27,351 nucleotides of DNA from an uncultured Saprospiraceae bacterium (GTDB lineage Bacteria; Bacteroidota; Bacteroidia; Chitinophagales; Saprospiraceae). Location: the NCBI GenBank assembly GCA_937127195.1, contig CAKZLT010000538.1:1-27351 (forward strand), written 5' to 3'. Positions 21,175 to 27,351 of this stretch are shown here, piece by piece. Position numbers and translations under genes: made by a program. Positions within the stretch are counted from its first letter, which is position 1, and every line of letters begins with the position of its first letter. The notes beneath the pieces were generated by a model, which was given only the letters and a program-made list of their open reading frames with translations, did not search any database and had not been told where the DNA came from.

Positions 21175-22509
21175 ATGAAATATATATTGACATTAACTTT
21201 AGTAAGTTATTGCGTGCTGAGCAGTTGGGCGCAAGCAGATTTGAGTTTAGAACAAGCCATAGCAACTGGTTTAAAAAACAATTATCAAATCCAAATTGCT
21301 AAAAAAAGAATTGATGCCGCTAAAGTGAATAATACCATGGGCGCAGCAGGTGCTTATCCACGAGTCACAGCGGGTTTCAATTCTAATAATAGCTTTTTGG
21401 TTGTCAATAATCCAACTTCTTTTTTGGACGGAAATACGCTGGCAGGCTTAGGATTAACACCTACTGTTGACGTTTCTTGGACGCTTTTTGATAATTATAA
21501 AGTCAGAATCAATAAGGAACGCCTCGAACAACTAGAAGCACAAAGTGTAGGAAATAGCGATTTGGTAATAGAAAATTCTATCAATGCCATCATCTTAGCT
21601 TACTACCGCGCAGTGATTGAGCAAGGCAAAATTGATGTATTTCAGCAAGTAATGGATTTGTCGAGAGACCGTTATGATTTTGAAGTCGCCAAGCAGGAAC
21701 TTGGAACGGGAAGTACTTTTCAGGTGGTTCAAGTCAAAGATGCTTTTTTGAGTGATTCTACTAATCTTTTGCGCCAGCAGAATGCTTTTCGCGCCGCAGT
21801 TCGTAATCTGAATATCGCAATGGGCGAAGAAGATGCAACAGACAAGTCTTATAATTTGACTGATGAATTGACACTAGACCAACAGGTTTATAATAAAGCA
21901 ACTTTACGTCAGAAAATGACCGAAAACAACCGCACTTTACGTAATCAAATGCTTAATCAAGAACTACTAAAAACCAACGTAAAACTTCAAGAAAGTAATC
22001 AATGGTATATGCCTAAAGTTGCAGTTAGTACTGGTTTGAATGAAGCATTAAGTCAAAATTTTCTTTGGAATGATGCATTACCAGATATTGTTTCTGCTGG
22101 TGGTCGTCAATTTACATATTACCTAAACTTCTCCGTGAGCTTCAATATTTACAATGGAGGTGCTTACAAACGTGCTATCCAAAATGCTACTATTGAAAAA
22201 GAAATCGGAACGCTAAACATTGCCAATCAAAAAAGAACGCTATTCGGTCAACTAGACAATCAACTGGCTACTTATCAGGATCAATTAAATGTGATTGCGC
22301 TCAATGACCAAGTAATTACGAATGCACAACAAAATTTAAATATCTCAGAGGAACGATACAAACGTACTTTGATTAATTCTTTTGATTATAGAAATGTTCA
22401 ATTGGCTTACCTCAGAGCTGCTTTGACTCGCTTAGAGTCAATTTATAATCTCAAAGTATTAGAAACCGAATTAACACGTTTGACTGGCGGACTTTTGAAT
22501 GTTGAATAA
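21175..22509 (+). CDS. TolC-family outer-membrane efflux protein
   Basis: This outer-membrane channel of the OEP/TolC family connects RND pumps to the outside. It has 444 residues including a signal peptide of about 20 (MKYILTLTLVSYCVLSSWAQA). The first repeat starts with LSLEQAIATGLKNNYQIQIA, the hallmark beginning of OEP domains. Long helical, Gln/Asn/Leu-rich stretches alternate with beta-strands (TVDVSWTLFDN, LNFSVSFNIYNGGAYKRAIQ), and the second repeat ends NAQQNLNISEERYKRTLINS with a terminal LYNLKVLETELTRLTG-like helix. It follows the RND permease in the same direction. The gap is filled by a four-arm inverted repeat, so co-transcription is possible but may be damped. Confidence 0.93.
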   Translation: MKYILTLTLVSYCVLSSWAQADLSLEQAIATGLKNNYQIQIAKKRIDAAKVNNTMGAAGAYPRVTAGFNSNNSFLVVNNPTSFLDGNTLAGLGLTPTVDVSWTLFDNYKVRINKERLEQLEAQSVGNSDLVIENSINAIILAYYRAVIEQGKIDVFQQVMDLSRDRYDFEVAKQELGTGSTFQVVQVKDAFLSDSTNLLRQQNAFRAAVRNLNIAMGEEDATDKSYNLTDELTLDQQVYNKATLRQKMTENNRTLRNQMLNQELLKTNVKLQESNQWYMPKVAVSTGLNEALSQNFLWNDALPDIVSAGGRQFTYYLNFSVSFNIYNGGAYKRAIQNATIEKEIGTLNIANQKRTLFGQLDNQLATYQDQLNVIALNDQVITNAQQNLNISEERYKRTLINSFDYRNVQLAYLRAALTRLESIYNLKVLETELTRLTGGLLNVE

Positions 22510-22512
22510 TTT

Positions 22513-22593
22513 TTTTGAATGATGAATGCTTAATGCTCCGCTGTTTCGATTACAATAACAGCGGAGCATTCAACATTCATCATTCCGCATTCA
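22513..22593. repeat. Composite inverted repeat of GAATGATGAATGC words
   Basis: A perfect 14-bp core (AATGCTCCGCTGTT at 22532-22545 with 22557-22570) is extended on both sides by imperfectly paired ATGATGAATGC-type words. It starts at a T-run four bases after the TolC stop and ends in an A-run, so it likely serves as the TolC terminator. Confidence 0.75.
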
Positions 22594-22709
22594 AAAAAAA
22601 ACTTCTGTCCAACCTTTGACAAATACCCTTCGTATTAGACTTACCATTCTACATTTTCCCTAATTTCGTTACTTTACTGGTGTATATTCTAGTAAAAAAT
22701 TAAAAATCA

Positions 22710-23411
22710 ATGACTAAAAGACCAATAATTGATGTCGTCATTCCTGCATTTAATGAAGAGAATGCAGTTGGAAATGTCGTACGAGACATTCCAAAAGATT
22801 GGGTTCGAGAAATCATCGTTTGCAATAATGGAAGTACCGACCAAACGACTCAACGCGCGTCAGAAGCTGGTGCTACCGTCGTTATGCAACCGCTCAAAGG
22901 CTATGGAAACGCTTGCCTCAAAGGGATGGAACACATCGCGAATAAACCTAAATCTGAACAGCCCGATATTGTTGTTTTTTTGGATGCAGATTATTCTGAC
23001 CATCCTGAAGAAATCATTGATTTGGTAGAACCTATTATCAATCGTGATATGGATTTGGTGATTGGTTCACGAGCATTGGGTGATTTAGAAAGAGGCGCAA
23101 TGACACCTCAACAGATTTTTGGAAATTGGTTAGCTACGAACTTAATTCGTTTGTTTTATAACTATAACTTTACGGATTTAGGGCCTTTCAGAGCTATCAA
23201 ATATGAAAAACTATTGGCAATTGATATGCAAGATAAAACCTACGGCTGGACGGTAGAAATGCAAGTCAAAGCTGCTAAAATGGGTATGAAAGCTTGTGAA
23301 ATTCCAGTAAAATATCGCGTTCGTATCGGTTTTTCAAAAGTATCTGGAACATTAAAAGGGACAATCATGGCAGGTTATAAAATCCTGTGGACGATATTTA
23401 AGTTGATTTAA
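22710..23411 (+). CDS. GT2 glycosyltransferase (polyprenol-phosphate sugar synthase-like)
   Basis: This family-2 glycosyltransferase has 233 residues, a single GT-A catalytic domain with no membrane helix. The nucleotide-sugar strand DVVIPAFNEENAV is at residues 8-20, CNNGSTD at 38-44, and the metal-binding DxD in VVFLDADYSDHPEE (D92-D94). RALGDLERGAM and the C-terminal GWTVEMQVKAAKMG, EIPVKYRVRIGFSKVSG match the DPM1/polyprenyl-phosphate glycosyltransferase pattern. The donor and acceptor are not certain; a lipid-linked sugar is the usual product of such enzymes. It lies directly upstream of the larger GT2 gene on the same strand, separated by a hairpin-rich gap, suggesting a shared glycan pathway. 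Confidence 0.88.
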   Translation: MTKRPIIDVVIPAFNEENAVGNVVRDIPKDWVREIIVCNNGSTDQTTQRASEAGATVVMQPLKGYGNACLKGMEHIANKPKSEQPDIVVFLDADYSDHPEEIIDLVEPIINRDMDLVIGSRALGDLERGAMTPQQIFGNWLATNLIRLFYNYNFTDLGPFRAIKYEKLLAIDMQDKTYGWTVEMQVKAAKMGMKACEIPVKYRVRIGFSKVSGTLKGTIMAGYKILWTIFKLI

Positions 23412-23417
23412 AATGTA

Positions 23418-23507
23418 GAAGCGAGAAGCGAGACCGCCCTTCGGGCTACGAGAAGCGAGATGTTATAGCGGCTCGTAAAAATTTCACGTTTAATCTCGCT
23501 TCTCGGC
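23418..23507. repeat. Composite inverted repeat of GAAGCGAGA words
   Basis: CGAGAAGCGAGAT (23449-23461) pairs perfectly with 23493-23505. A further direct copy of the left word lies at about 23420-23433, and between them GCCC-TTC-GGGC (23436-23446) forms a tight small hairpin. It fills the gap between the two glycosyltransferase genes. Confidence 0.75.
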
Positions 23508-23535
23508 TCTAATTACTAATTATTAATTAATCTAT

Positions 23536-25011
23536 ATGTTGGCATATTTAATTTTGGGGATTTACACGGTGGCTTTGGCTTACATTCTCTTGTATTGTAT
23601 CATGCAATTGAATTTGTTGTATTATTATAGAAGGCATCGTAAAAAAAATCCTTATCAAACGCCAAAAGTCGAAGATATTAATTCTCCAGACTTACCATTT
23701 GTTACGGTACAATTACCGATTTATAACGAATTTTATGTCATCGAACGATTGATTGACCATTGTGCGGCATTCAATTATCCTAAAGACAGATTTGAAATTC
23801 ACATCATTGATGACTCTACTGACGAAACCGTCGAAATCGTTCGCAAGAAAGTTGAACATTACAAAAAACTAGGTTTTAATATAGAACAAGTGCGTCGAGA
23901 AGTGCGTCAAGGCTTCAAAGCTGGTGCGCTCAAAGATGCGATGTATTTGGTTAAAGGTGAATTCATTGCCATTTTTGATGCCGATTTTTTACCTCGCCCC
24001 GATTTCTTATTGGCGACCGTTGGGCATTTTAAAGATCCAAAAATTGGCGTTGTTCAATCTCGCTGGGAACATATCAATCGTAATTACTCCTTGATGACTC
24101 GTTTGCAAGCATTTCATTTGGATATGCATTTTACGGTCGAGCAGAAAGGACGTGAAGTTGCAGATTGTTTGTTGCAATTCAACGGAACGGCGGGCGTTTG
24201 GCGTAAAGCAACTATTGAAGATGCTGGCGGTTGGGAAGCTGATACGCTGACAGAAGACTTAGACTTGAGCTATCGTGCTCAGCTCAAAGGTTGGAAAATT
24301 CACTTTTTGGAGAGATTGGGTTCTCCTTCGGAATTGCCCGCGGAGATGAATGGTTTCAAATCTCAACAATTTAGATGGAGTAAAGGCGGTGCAGAAACGG
24401 CTCGCAAAATGCTTCCTGTTATTTGGAAGTCTAACTTATCATTGCGCAAAAAAATTCACGGAACAATTCACCTCACAGGAGCAAGCGTATTTGTATTTGT
24501 GTTTATTTCGGCAGTTTTGAGTGTACCTTTGACTTATTTGATGCCACAAATGGGCTTAGATTTAACTTATTTAAAAGTCTTTTTTGTTGGTTTATTTTCA
24601 GTAATATTCACTTATTACGAAGCAAATGTACACGCGACATTGGAAAAACACAGTTTTGTCAAACGAATTTTCAAGTTTGCTATTCTCTTTCCAACCTTCA
24701 TTGCCTTAAGTATGGGCTTATCTTTACATAACACAATTGCGGTTATTCAAGGCTATTGGGGCAAAAAATCAGCCTTCATAAGAACGCCTAAATTCAACAT
24801 AACAGGAATGGGTGGCACTTTTAAAAAGGATAAATACAAATCCACTAAATTACCTTGGACAACGGTTTTTGAAGGTATATTAGCATTATATTTTTTGGGT
24901 GCTGTAATTGGAGGATGGTTTTGGTATTCTTCATTTATGGGGTATCATTTAATGTTGGCATTGGGATTTGGTTATGTTAGTTTTTACTCTTTCAAGCATT
25001 TGAAGTATTGA
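23536..25011 (+). CDS. Membrane GT2 glycosyltransferase, cellulose/mannan-synthase-like
   Basis: This processive-type family-2 glycosyltransferase of the inner membrane has 491 residues. An N-terminal membrane helix (about 3-28) leads to the cytoplasmic GT-A domain, which shows the complete processive D,D,D,QxxRW set: IIDDSTDE (D92-D93), IFDADFLPRPD (D148, D150), LTEDLDLSYR (TED at 239-241) and QQFRW (277-281). Several membrane helices follow at about 310-400 and 450-491, as in CslA/bacterial beta-glycan synthases. Such enzymes make and extrude beta-linked polysaccharide. The polymer is unknown. The neighbours are a polyprenol-type GT2 and a lysine-rich exported protein; no BcsB, BcsC or PilZ gene is present. 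Confidence 0.9.
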   Translation: MLAYLILGIYTVALAYILLYCIMQLNLLYYYRRHRKKNPYQTPKVEDINSPDLPFVTVQLPIYNEFYVIERLIDHCAAFNYPKDRFEIHIIDDSTDETVEIVRKKVEHYKKLGFNIEQVRREVRQGFKAGALKDAMYLVKGEFIAIFDADFLPRPDFLLATVGHFKDPKIGVVQSRWEHINRNYSLMTRLQAFHLDMHFTVEQKGREVADCLLQFNGTAGVWRKATIEDAGGWEADTLTEDLDLSYRAQLKGWKIHFLERLGSPSELPAEMNGFKSQQFRWSKGGAETARKMLPVIWKSNLSLRKKIHGTIHLTGASVFVFVFISAVLSVPLTYLMPQMGLDLTYLKVFFVGLFSVIFTYYEANVHATLEKHSFVKRIFKFAILFPTFIALSMGLSLHNTIAVIQGYWGKKSAFIRTPKFNITGMGGTFKKDKYKSTKLPWTTVFEGILALYFLGAVIGGWFWYSSFMGYHLMLALGFGYVSFYSFKHLKY

Positions 25012-25039
25012 TTTTTTTGAACCTGCAACAGGGAGGCAG

Positions 25040-25108
25040 AAAGGGACAAAGAAAACAAAAGGGTAAAAGCATTTTTATAAAAAACACCTTTGTTTTCTTT
25101 GTCCCTTT
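25040..25108. repeat. 20-bp perfect inverted repeat of AAAGGGACAAAG words
   Basis: The 20-base arm at 25040-25059 pairs perfectly with 25089-25108 (TTTGTTTTCTTTGTCCCTTT). The strand composition is purine on one side and pyrimidine on the other. It follows the glycosyltransferase stop by about 28 bases and probably forms its 3' end structure. Confidence 0.85.
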
Positions 25109-25184
25109 GTAATTCAAAATGCACTTTTTTCAAAAAACACACGTTTTTATAAAAATCATATTAACTCATTTTAAAATAAGAACG

Positions 25185-25643
25185 ATGAAAAAATCAATCA
25201 GTATATTCCTTTTACTATTTGTTTTTATCTTAAACAATAGTGTTGCACAAGTATCTGAAACAACGGAAGATAAGAAAGAAACAGTCAAAAAAAATCAAGA
25301 AGAAAGTACTTTTCAAAAAAAGGTTAGAGAACAAAAAGCCAAAAATAAAGTACGTAAACAAAAGATAAAAAAGTACGCTAAAAAGCAACAAGAGAAAACA
25401 GATGTATTTGTCGAAGACCAAAAGAAAAAGAACGTAACAAGAAAGGCAAAGCTCAAAAGATTCTCTAAAAAGCAAACTAAAGAAGCCAAAAAAAACCTAA
25501 AAAAGGCTCAGAAGGAAGGCAATAAAGCCTTAAAAAAGACAGAAAAAGTCTTAAAAGAAGAAGCTAAAAAATTGGAAGAAAAAAGAGAAGAAAGGAAAAA
25601 AGAACAAGAAAAAAAACAAACTAAAAAGACATTAAAACTTTAA
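25185..25643 (+). CDS. Lysine-rich exported coiled-coil protein
   Basis: The ATG at 25185 begins a clear signal peptide (MKKSISIFLLLFVFILNNSV, then AQ), so it is preferred over an in-frame ATG at 25119 that lies just past an inverted repeat. The mature part, about 130 residues, is extremely rich in Lys with many Glu, Gln and Arg, in heptad-like helical runs (KVREQKAKNKVRKQKIKKYA, KEAKKNLKKAQKEGNKALKK, KKLEEKREERKKEQEKK). There is almost no hydrophobic core, so it is likely an extended helix. I recognise no family. A strongly basic exported protein beside a polysaccharide synthase might bind an acidic glycan or nucleic acid outside the cell, which is inference only. Low-complexity runs also make a non-specific match to other proteins likely. 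Confidence 0.7.
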   Translation: MKKSISIFLLLFVFILNNSVAQVSETTEDKKETVKKNQEESTFQKKVREQKAKNKVRKQKIKKYAKKQQEKTDVFVEDQKKKNVTRKAKLKRFSKKQTKEAKKNLKKAQKEGNKALKKTEKVLKEEAKKLEEKREERKKEQEKKQTKKTLKL

Positions 25644-25691
25644 AGTATATTTTGTTTTTGATGTTCAAGTGTTTAGAAACTAAATTTTTCA

Positions 25692-25699
25692 TAACTTTA
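25692..25699 (+). promoter_or_regulatory. Possible -7 box upstream of pyrH
   Basis: TAACTTTA is one base off TAnnTTTG. It lies about 125 bases before the pyrH start and upstream of the two leader hairpins. Weak support. Confidence 0.3.
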
Positions 25700-25721
25700 C
25701 GTCTTGATAATCAGATTTAAC

Positions 25722-25763
25722 AACCTTTTTTAGTCACTTTTGAAAATGTAACTAAAAAAGGTT
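25722..25763 (+). promoter_or_regulatory. First hairpin of the pyrH leader
   Basis: AACCTTTTTTAGT (25722-25734) pairs perfectly with ACTAAAAAAGGTT (25751-25763), with the inner AC/GT continuing after a mismatch. It is not followed by a T-run, so on the plus strand it looks like a regulatory or stabilising fold rather than a terminator. Confidence 0.6.
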
Positions 25764-25776
25764 TAATAAAAAACCC

Positions 25777-25807
25777 AACCGACACCACTCAAAGTGTCGG
25801 TTTTATT
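25777..25807 (+). terminator. Terminator-like hairpin just before pyrH
   Basis: AACCGACAC (25777-25785) pairs perfectly with GTGTCGGTT (25794-25802) and TTTTATT follows. It ends about 15 bases before the pyrH ATG at 25822. It may end the upstream transcript or attenuate pyrH. Confidence 0.7.
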
Positions 25808-25821
25808 ATGTCGATATGTCA

Positions 25822-26526
25822 ATGAAATATAAAAGAGTACTACTCAAACTAAGCGGAGAATCATTAATGGGTGACCAAAAATTTGGTATTGCTCCCGAAA
25901 TGTTGGTGCATTACGCTCAAAACATCAAGCAACTCACTGACAGAGGTGTCGAAGTAGCAGTTGTTATTGGTGGCGGAAATATTTTCAGAGGTTTGAATGC
26001 TCATAATTCTGGCATCGAAAGAGTTCAGGGAGATTATATGGGAATGCTCGCAACGGTCATCAACGGTATGGCATTACAGAGCGCATTGGAAGCTGCGGAC
26101 ATGACAACCCGCTTGATTTCTGCTATCGAAATCAACAAAATTGCAGAGCCTTACATTCGTCGTAGAGCTATCAGGCACTTAGAAAAAGGACGTGTTCTTA
26201 TTTTTAGTGGCGGTACTGGAAATCCATTTTTTACAACGGACTCGGCAGCAGCTTTGAGAGCCAACGAAATTGGCGCAGACGTTATTTTGAAAGGTACAAG
26301 AGTAGATGGTATCTACACTGCTGATCCAGAAAAAGACCCGAAAGCAACCAAATATAGTGAAATATCTTTCAAAGACGTTATCCAAAAAGGATTGAAAGTA
26401 ATGGATATGACTGCTTTCACAATCTGTCAAGAGAATGATTTACCAATCATTGTTTTTGATGTGAATGACCCTCAGAATTTGGTTAAAATCATCGCAGGAG
26501 AGAAAGTTGGAACTTTAGTAAGCTAA
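25822..26526 (+). CDS. pyrH: UMP kinase PyrH
   Basis: Uridylate kinase converts UMP to UDP with ATP in pyrimidine nucleotide synthesis; it is a cytoplasmic hexamer of the amino-acid-kinase fold. The start at 25822 (MKYKRVLLKLSGESLMG) matches the usual family N terminus. An ATG two codons upstream at 25816 is also possible. Numbered from 25816, phosphate-binding KLSGES is at 11-16, GGGNIFRG at 52-59, SGGTGNPFFTTD at 131-142 and the nucleotide-binding TRVDGIYTADPEKDP at 161-175. Length (about 235) is standard. It is followed by frr in the order common in bacteria, with a 168-base gap. Two hairpins lie in its leader. Confidence 0.97.
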   Translation: MKYKRVLLKLSGESLMGDQKFGIAPEMLVHYAQNIKQLTDRGVEVAVVIGGGNIFRGLNAHNSGIERVQGDYMGMLATVINGMALQSALEAADMTTRLISAIEINKIAEPYIRRRAIRHLEKGRVLIFSGGTGNPFFTTDSAAALRANEIGADVILKGTRVDGIYTADPEKDPKATKYSEISFKDVIQKGLKVMDMTAFTICQENDLPIIVFDVNDPQNLVKIIAGEKVGTLVS

Positions 26527-26694
26527 TATAAAATTCAGTTTTCTTTCTTAGAAAATGTGTTCCGTATTTGAAATACTAGAAGTTTTTTTTATATTAAATT
26601 AAGAAAAATTCGTTCTCTTAATTTATAATTAATATTTATTTTTACAGATAGTTTTAGTAGAAAAAATAATAAAGAGCAAAATACAATAATCATC

Positions 26695-27258
26695 ATGCAA
26701 GAAGAGGTAGATTTTTATTTAGAAACCGCCGTAGAGTCAATGAATGACGCAGTAGAACATTTCAAAAAAGAATTGTCAAAAATTCGTACAGGTAAAGCTT
26801 CTCCTAATATTTTTGATGGTTTAATGGTATCTTATTATGGTTCTCCTACTCCAATGAAACAAATCGCAAATGTATCAGTTCCTGATGCACGTACTATTGT
26901 AATTAAACCGTGGGAAAAACCTTCTATTCCTCTTATTGAAAAAGCAATTTTTCAGGCAAATATGGGTTTTACGCCTCAAAATGATGGTGATATTATCCGT
27001 ATTTCAGTACCTCCTTTGACAGAAGAGCGAAGAAGAGAGTTAGTTAAGCAAAGTAAAAAATACTTAGAAGATGCTAAAATTAGTATCCGAAATGCTCGAC
27101 GTGATGCGATTACTGAAATCAAAGCCGCAGTAAAAGAAGGATATTCTGAAGATGCAGGTAAAAATGCTGAGGAACAAGCAGATGCTTTAGGTAAAAAGCA
27201 CTACGCTTTAGCGGAAGCACTTATCAAAGCGAAAGAAACTGATATTATGACGGTATAA
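26695..27258 (+). CDS. frr: Ribosome recycling factor
   Basis: Ribosome recycling factor, with EF-G, splits post-termination ribosomes. It has 187 residues, the normal length. The conserved three-helix bundle segments are visible: MNDAVEHFKKELSKIRTGKA with SPNIFDG, then YYGSPTPMKQIANVSVPDAR, IKPWEKPSI, FTPQNDGDIIRISVPPLTEE and RRRELVKQSKKYLEDAKISI followed by RNARRDA. The preceding gap carries a short palindrome GTATTTGAAATAC followed by a T-run, a weak terminator-like feature between pyrH and frr. The 93 bases after the stop are AT-rich with no gene seen. Confidence 0.97.
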   Translation: MQEEVDFYLETAVESMNDAVEHFKKELSKIRTGKASPNIFDGLMVSYYGSPTPMKQIANVSVPDARTIVIKPWEKPSIPLIEKAIFQANMGFTPQNDGDIIRISVPPLTEERRRELVKQSKKYLEDAKISIRNARRDAITEIKAAVKEGYSEDAGKNAEEQADALGKKHYALAEALIKAKETDIMTV

Positions 27259-27351
27259 TATTTTGGTAACCGTTTTTAGTGAAGAAAAATAAATAACTAG
27301 CACCATTCTACTTTTTCTTTGTTCTATTTAAAAGCACTTAAAAAATGAACC

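Overview
The window is AT-rich chromosomal DNA from a member of the Bacteroidota. The signs are a TonB-dependent receptor with an N-terminal carboxypeptidase-regulatory-like domain, a Reg_prop/Y_Y_Y LytS-type histidine kinase, the pyrH-frr pair, the absence of clear Shine-Dalgarno sequences, and several TAnnTTTG-type -7 promoter boxes. It looks like a Saprospirales/Cytophagales-type genome, but that rank is inference.

Layout. 1-1247 (-): ffh, cut by the window edge. 1495-6146 (+): an SDR-family nucleotide-sugar-epimerase-like protein, an RND-type periplasmic adaptor with an unusual N-terminal fibronectin-III-like domain, a flavin amine oxidase and a Uma2-type nuclease-fold protein. 6317-8929 (+): a TonB-dependent receptor whose leader holds a strong intrinsic-terminator structure. 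9090-10063 (+): a one-base-overlapping pair, a Panacea (SocA/DUF4065) antitoxin followed by a candidate toxin, flanked on both sides by near-identical hairpins. 10141-12385 (-): a stress cluster made of an ECF sigma factor, two small membrane proteins and an Hsp20 chaperone. A 35-bp element occurs in front of the sigma gene and again in front of the membrane-protein/Hsp20 unit. 12854-14360 (+): a lipoprotein with a long structured leader and a small secreted protein. 14417-17401 (-): the large hybrid propeller histidine kinase, divergent from an RND pump (17685-20900) and TolC (21175-22509). 22710-25011 (+): two GT2 glycosyltransferases, the second a membrane cellulose/mannan-synthase-like enzyme. 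25185-25643: a very lysine-rich exported protein. 25822-27258: pyrH and frr, the housekeeping right end.

How the parts may work together. The adaptor at 2597, the RND permease at 17685 and TolC at 21175 together make one complete tripartite efflux pump, although the adaptor lies about 13.7 kb upstream of the pump pair. The histidine kinase that shares the intergenic region with the pump is a plausible regulator. The sigma factor probably autoregulates and drives the membrane-protein/Hsp20 unit through the duplicated element.

Many intergenic gaps hold long, near-perfect inverted repeats built from short repeated words, each with a different sequence (4011-4073, 20907-21152, 22513-22593, 23418-23507, 25040-25108). 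No tRNA, rRNA, CRISPR array or insertion sequence was seen. The most interesting items are the hairpin-flanked Panacea toxin-antitoxin module, the duplicated sigma-linked element, the FN3-like adaptor fusion and the terminator inside the TonB-receptor leader.
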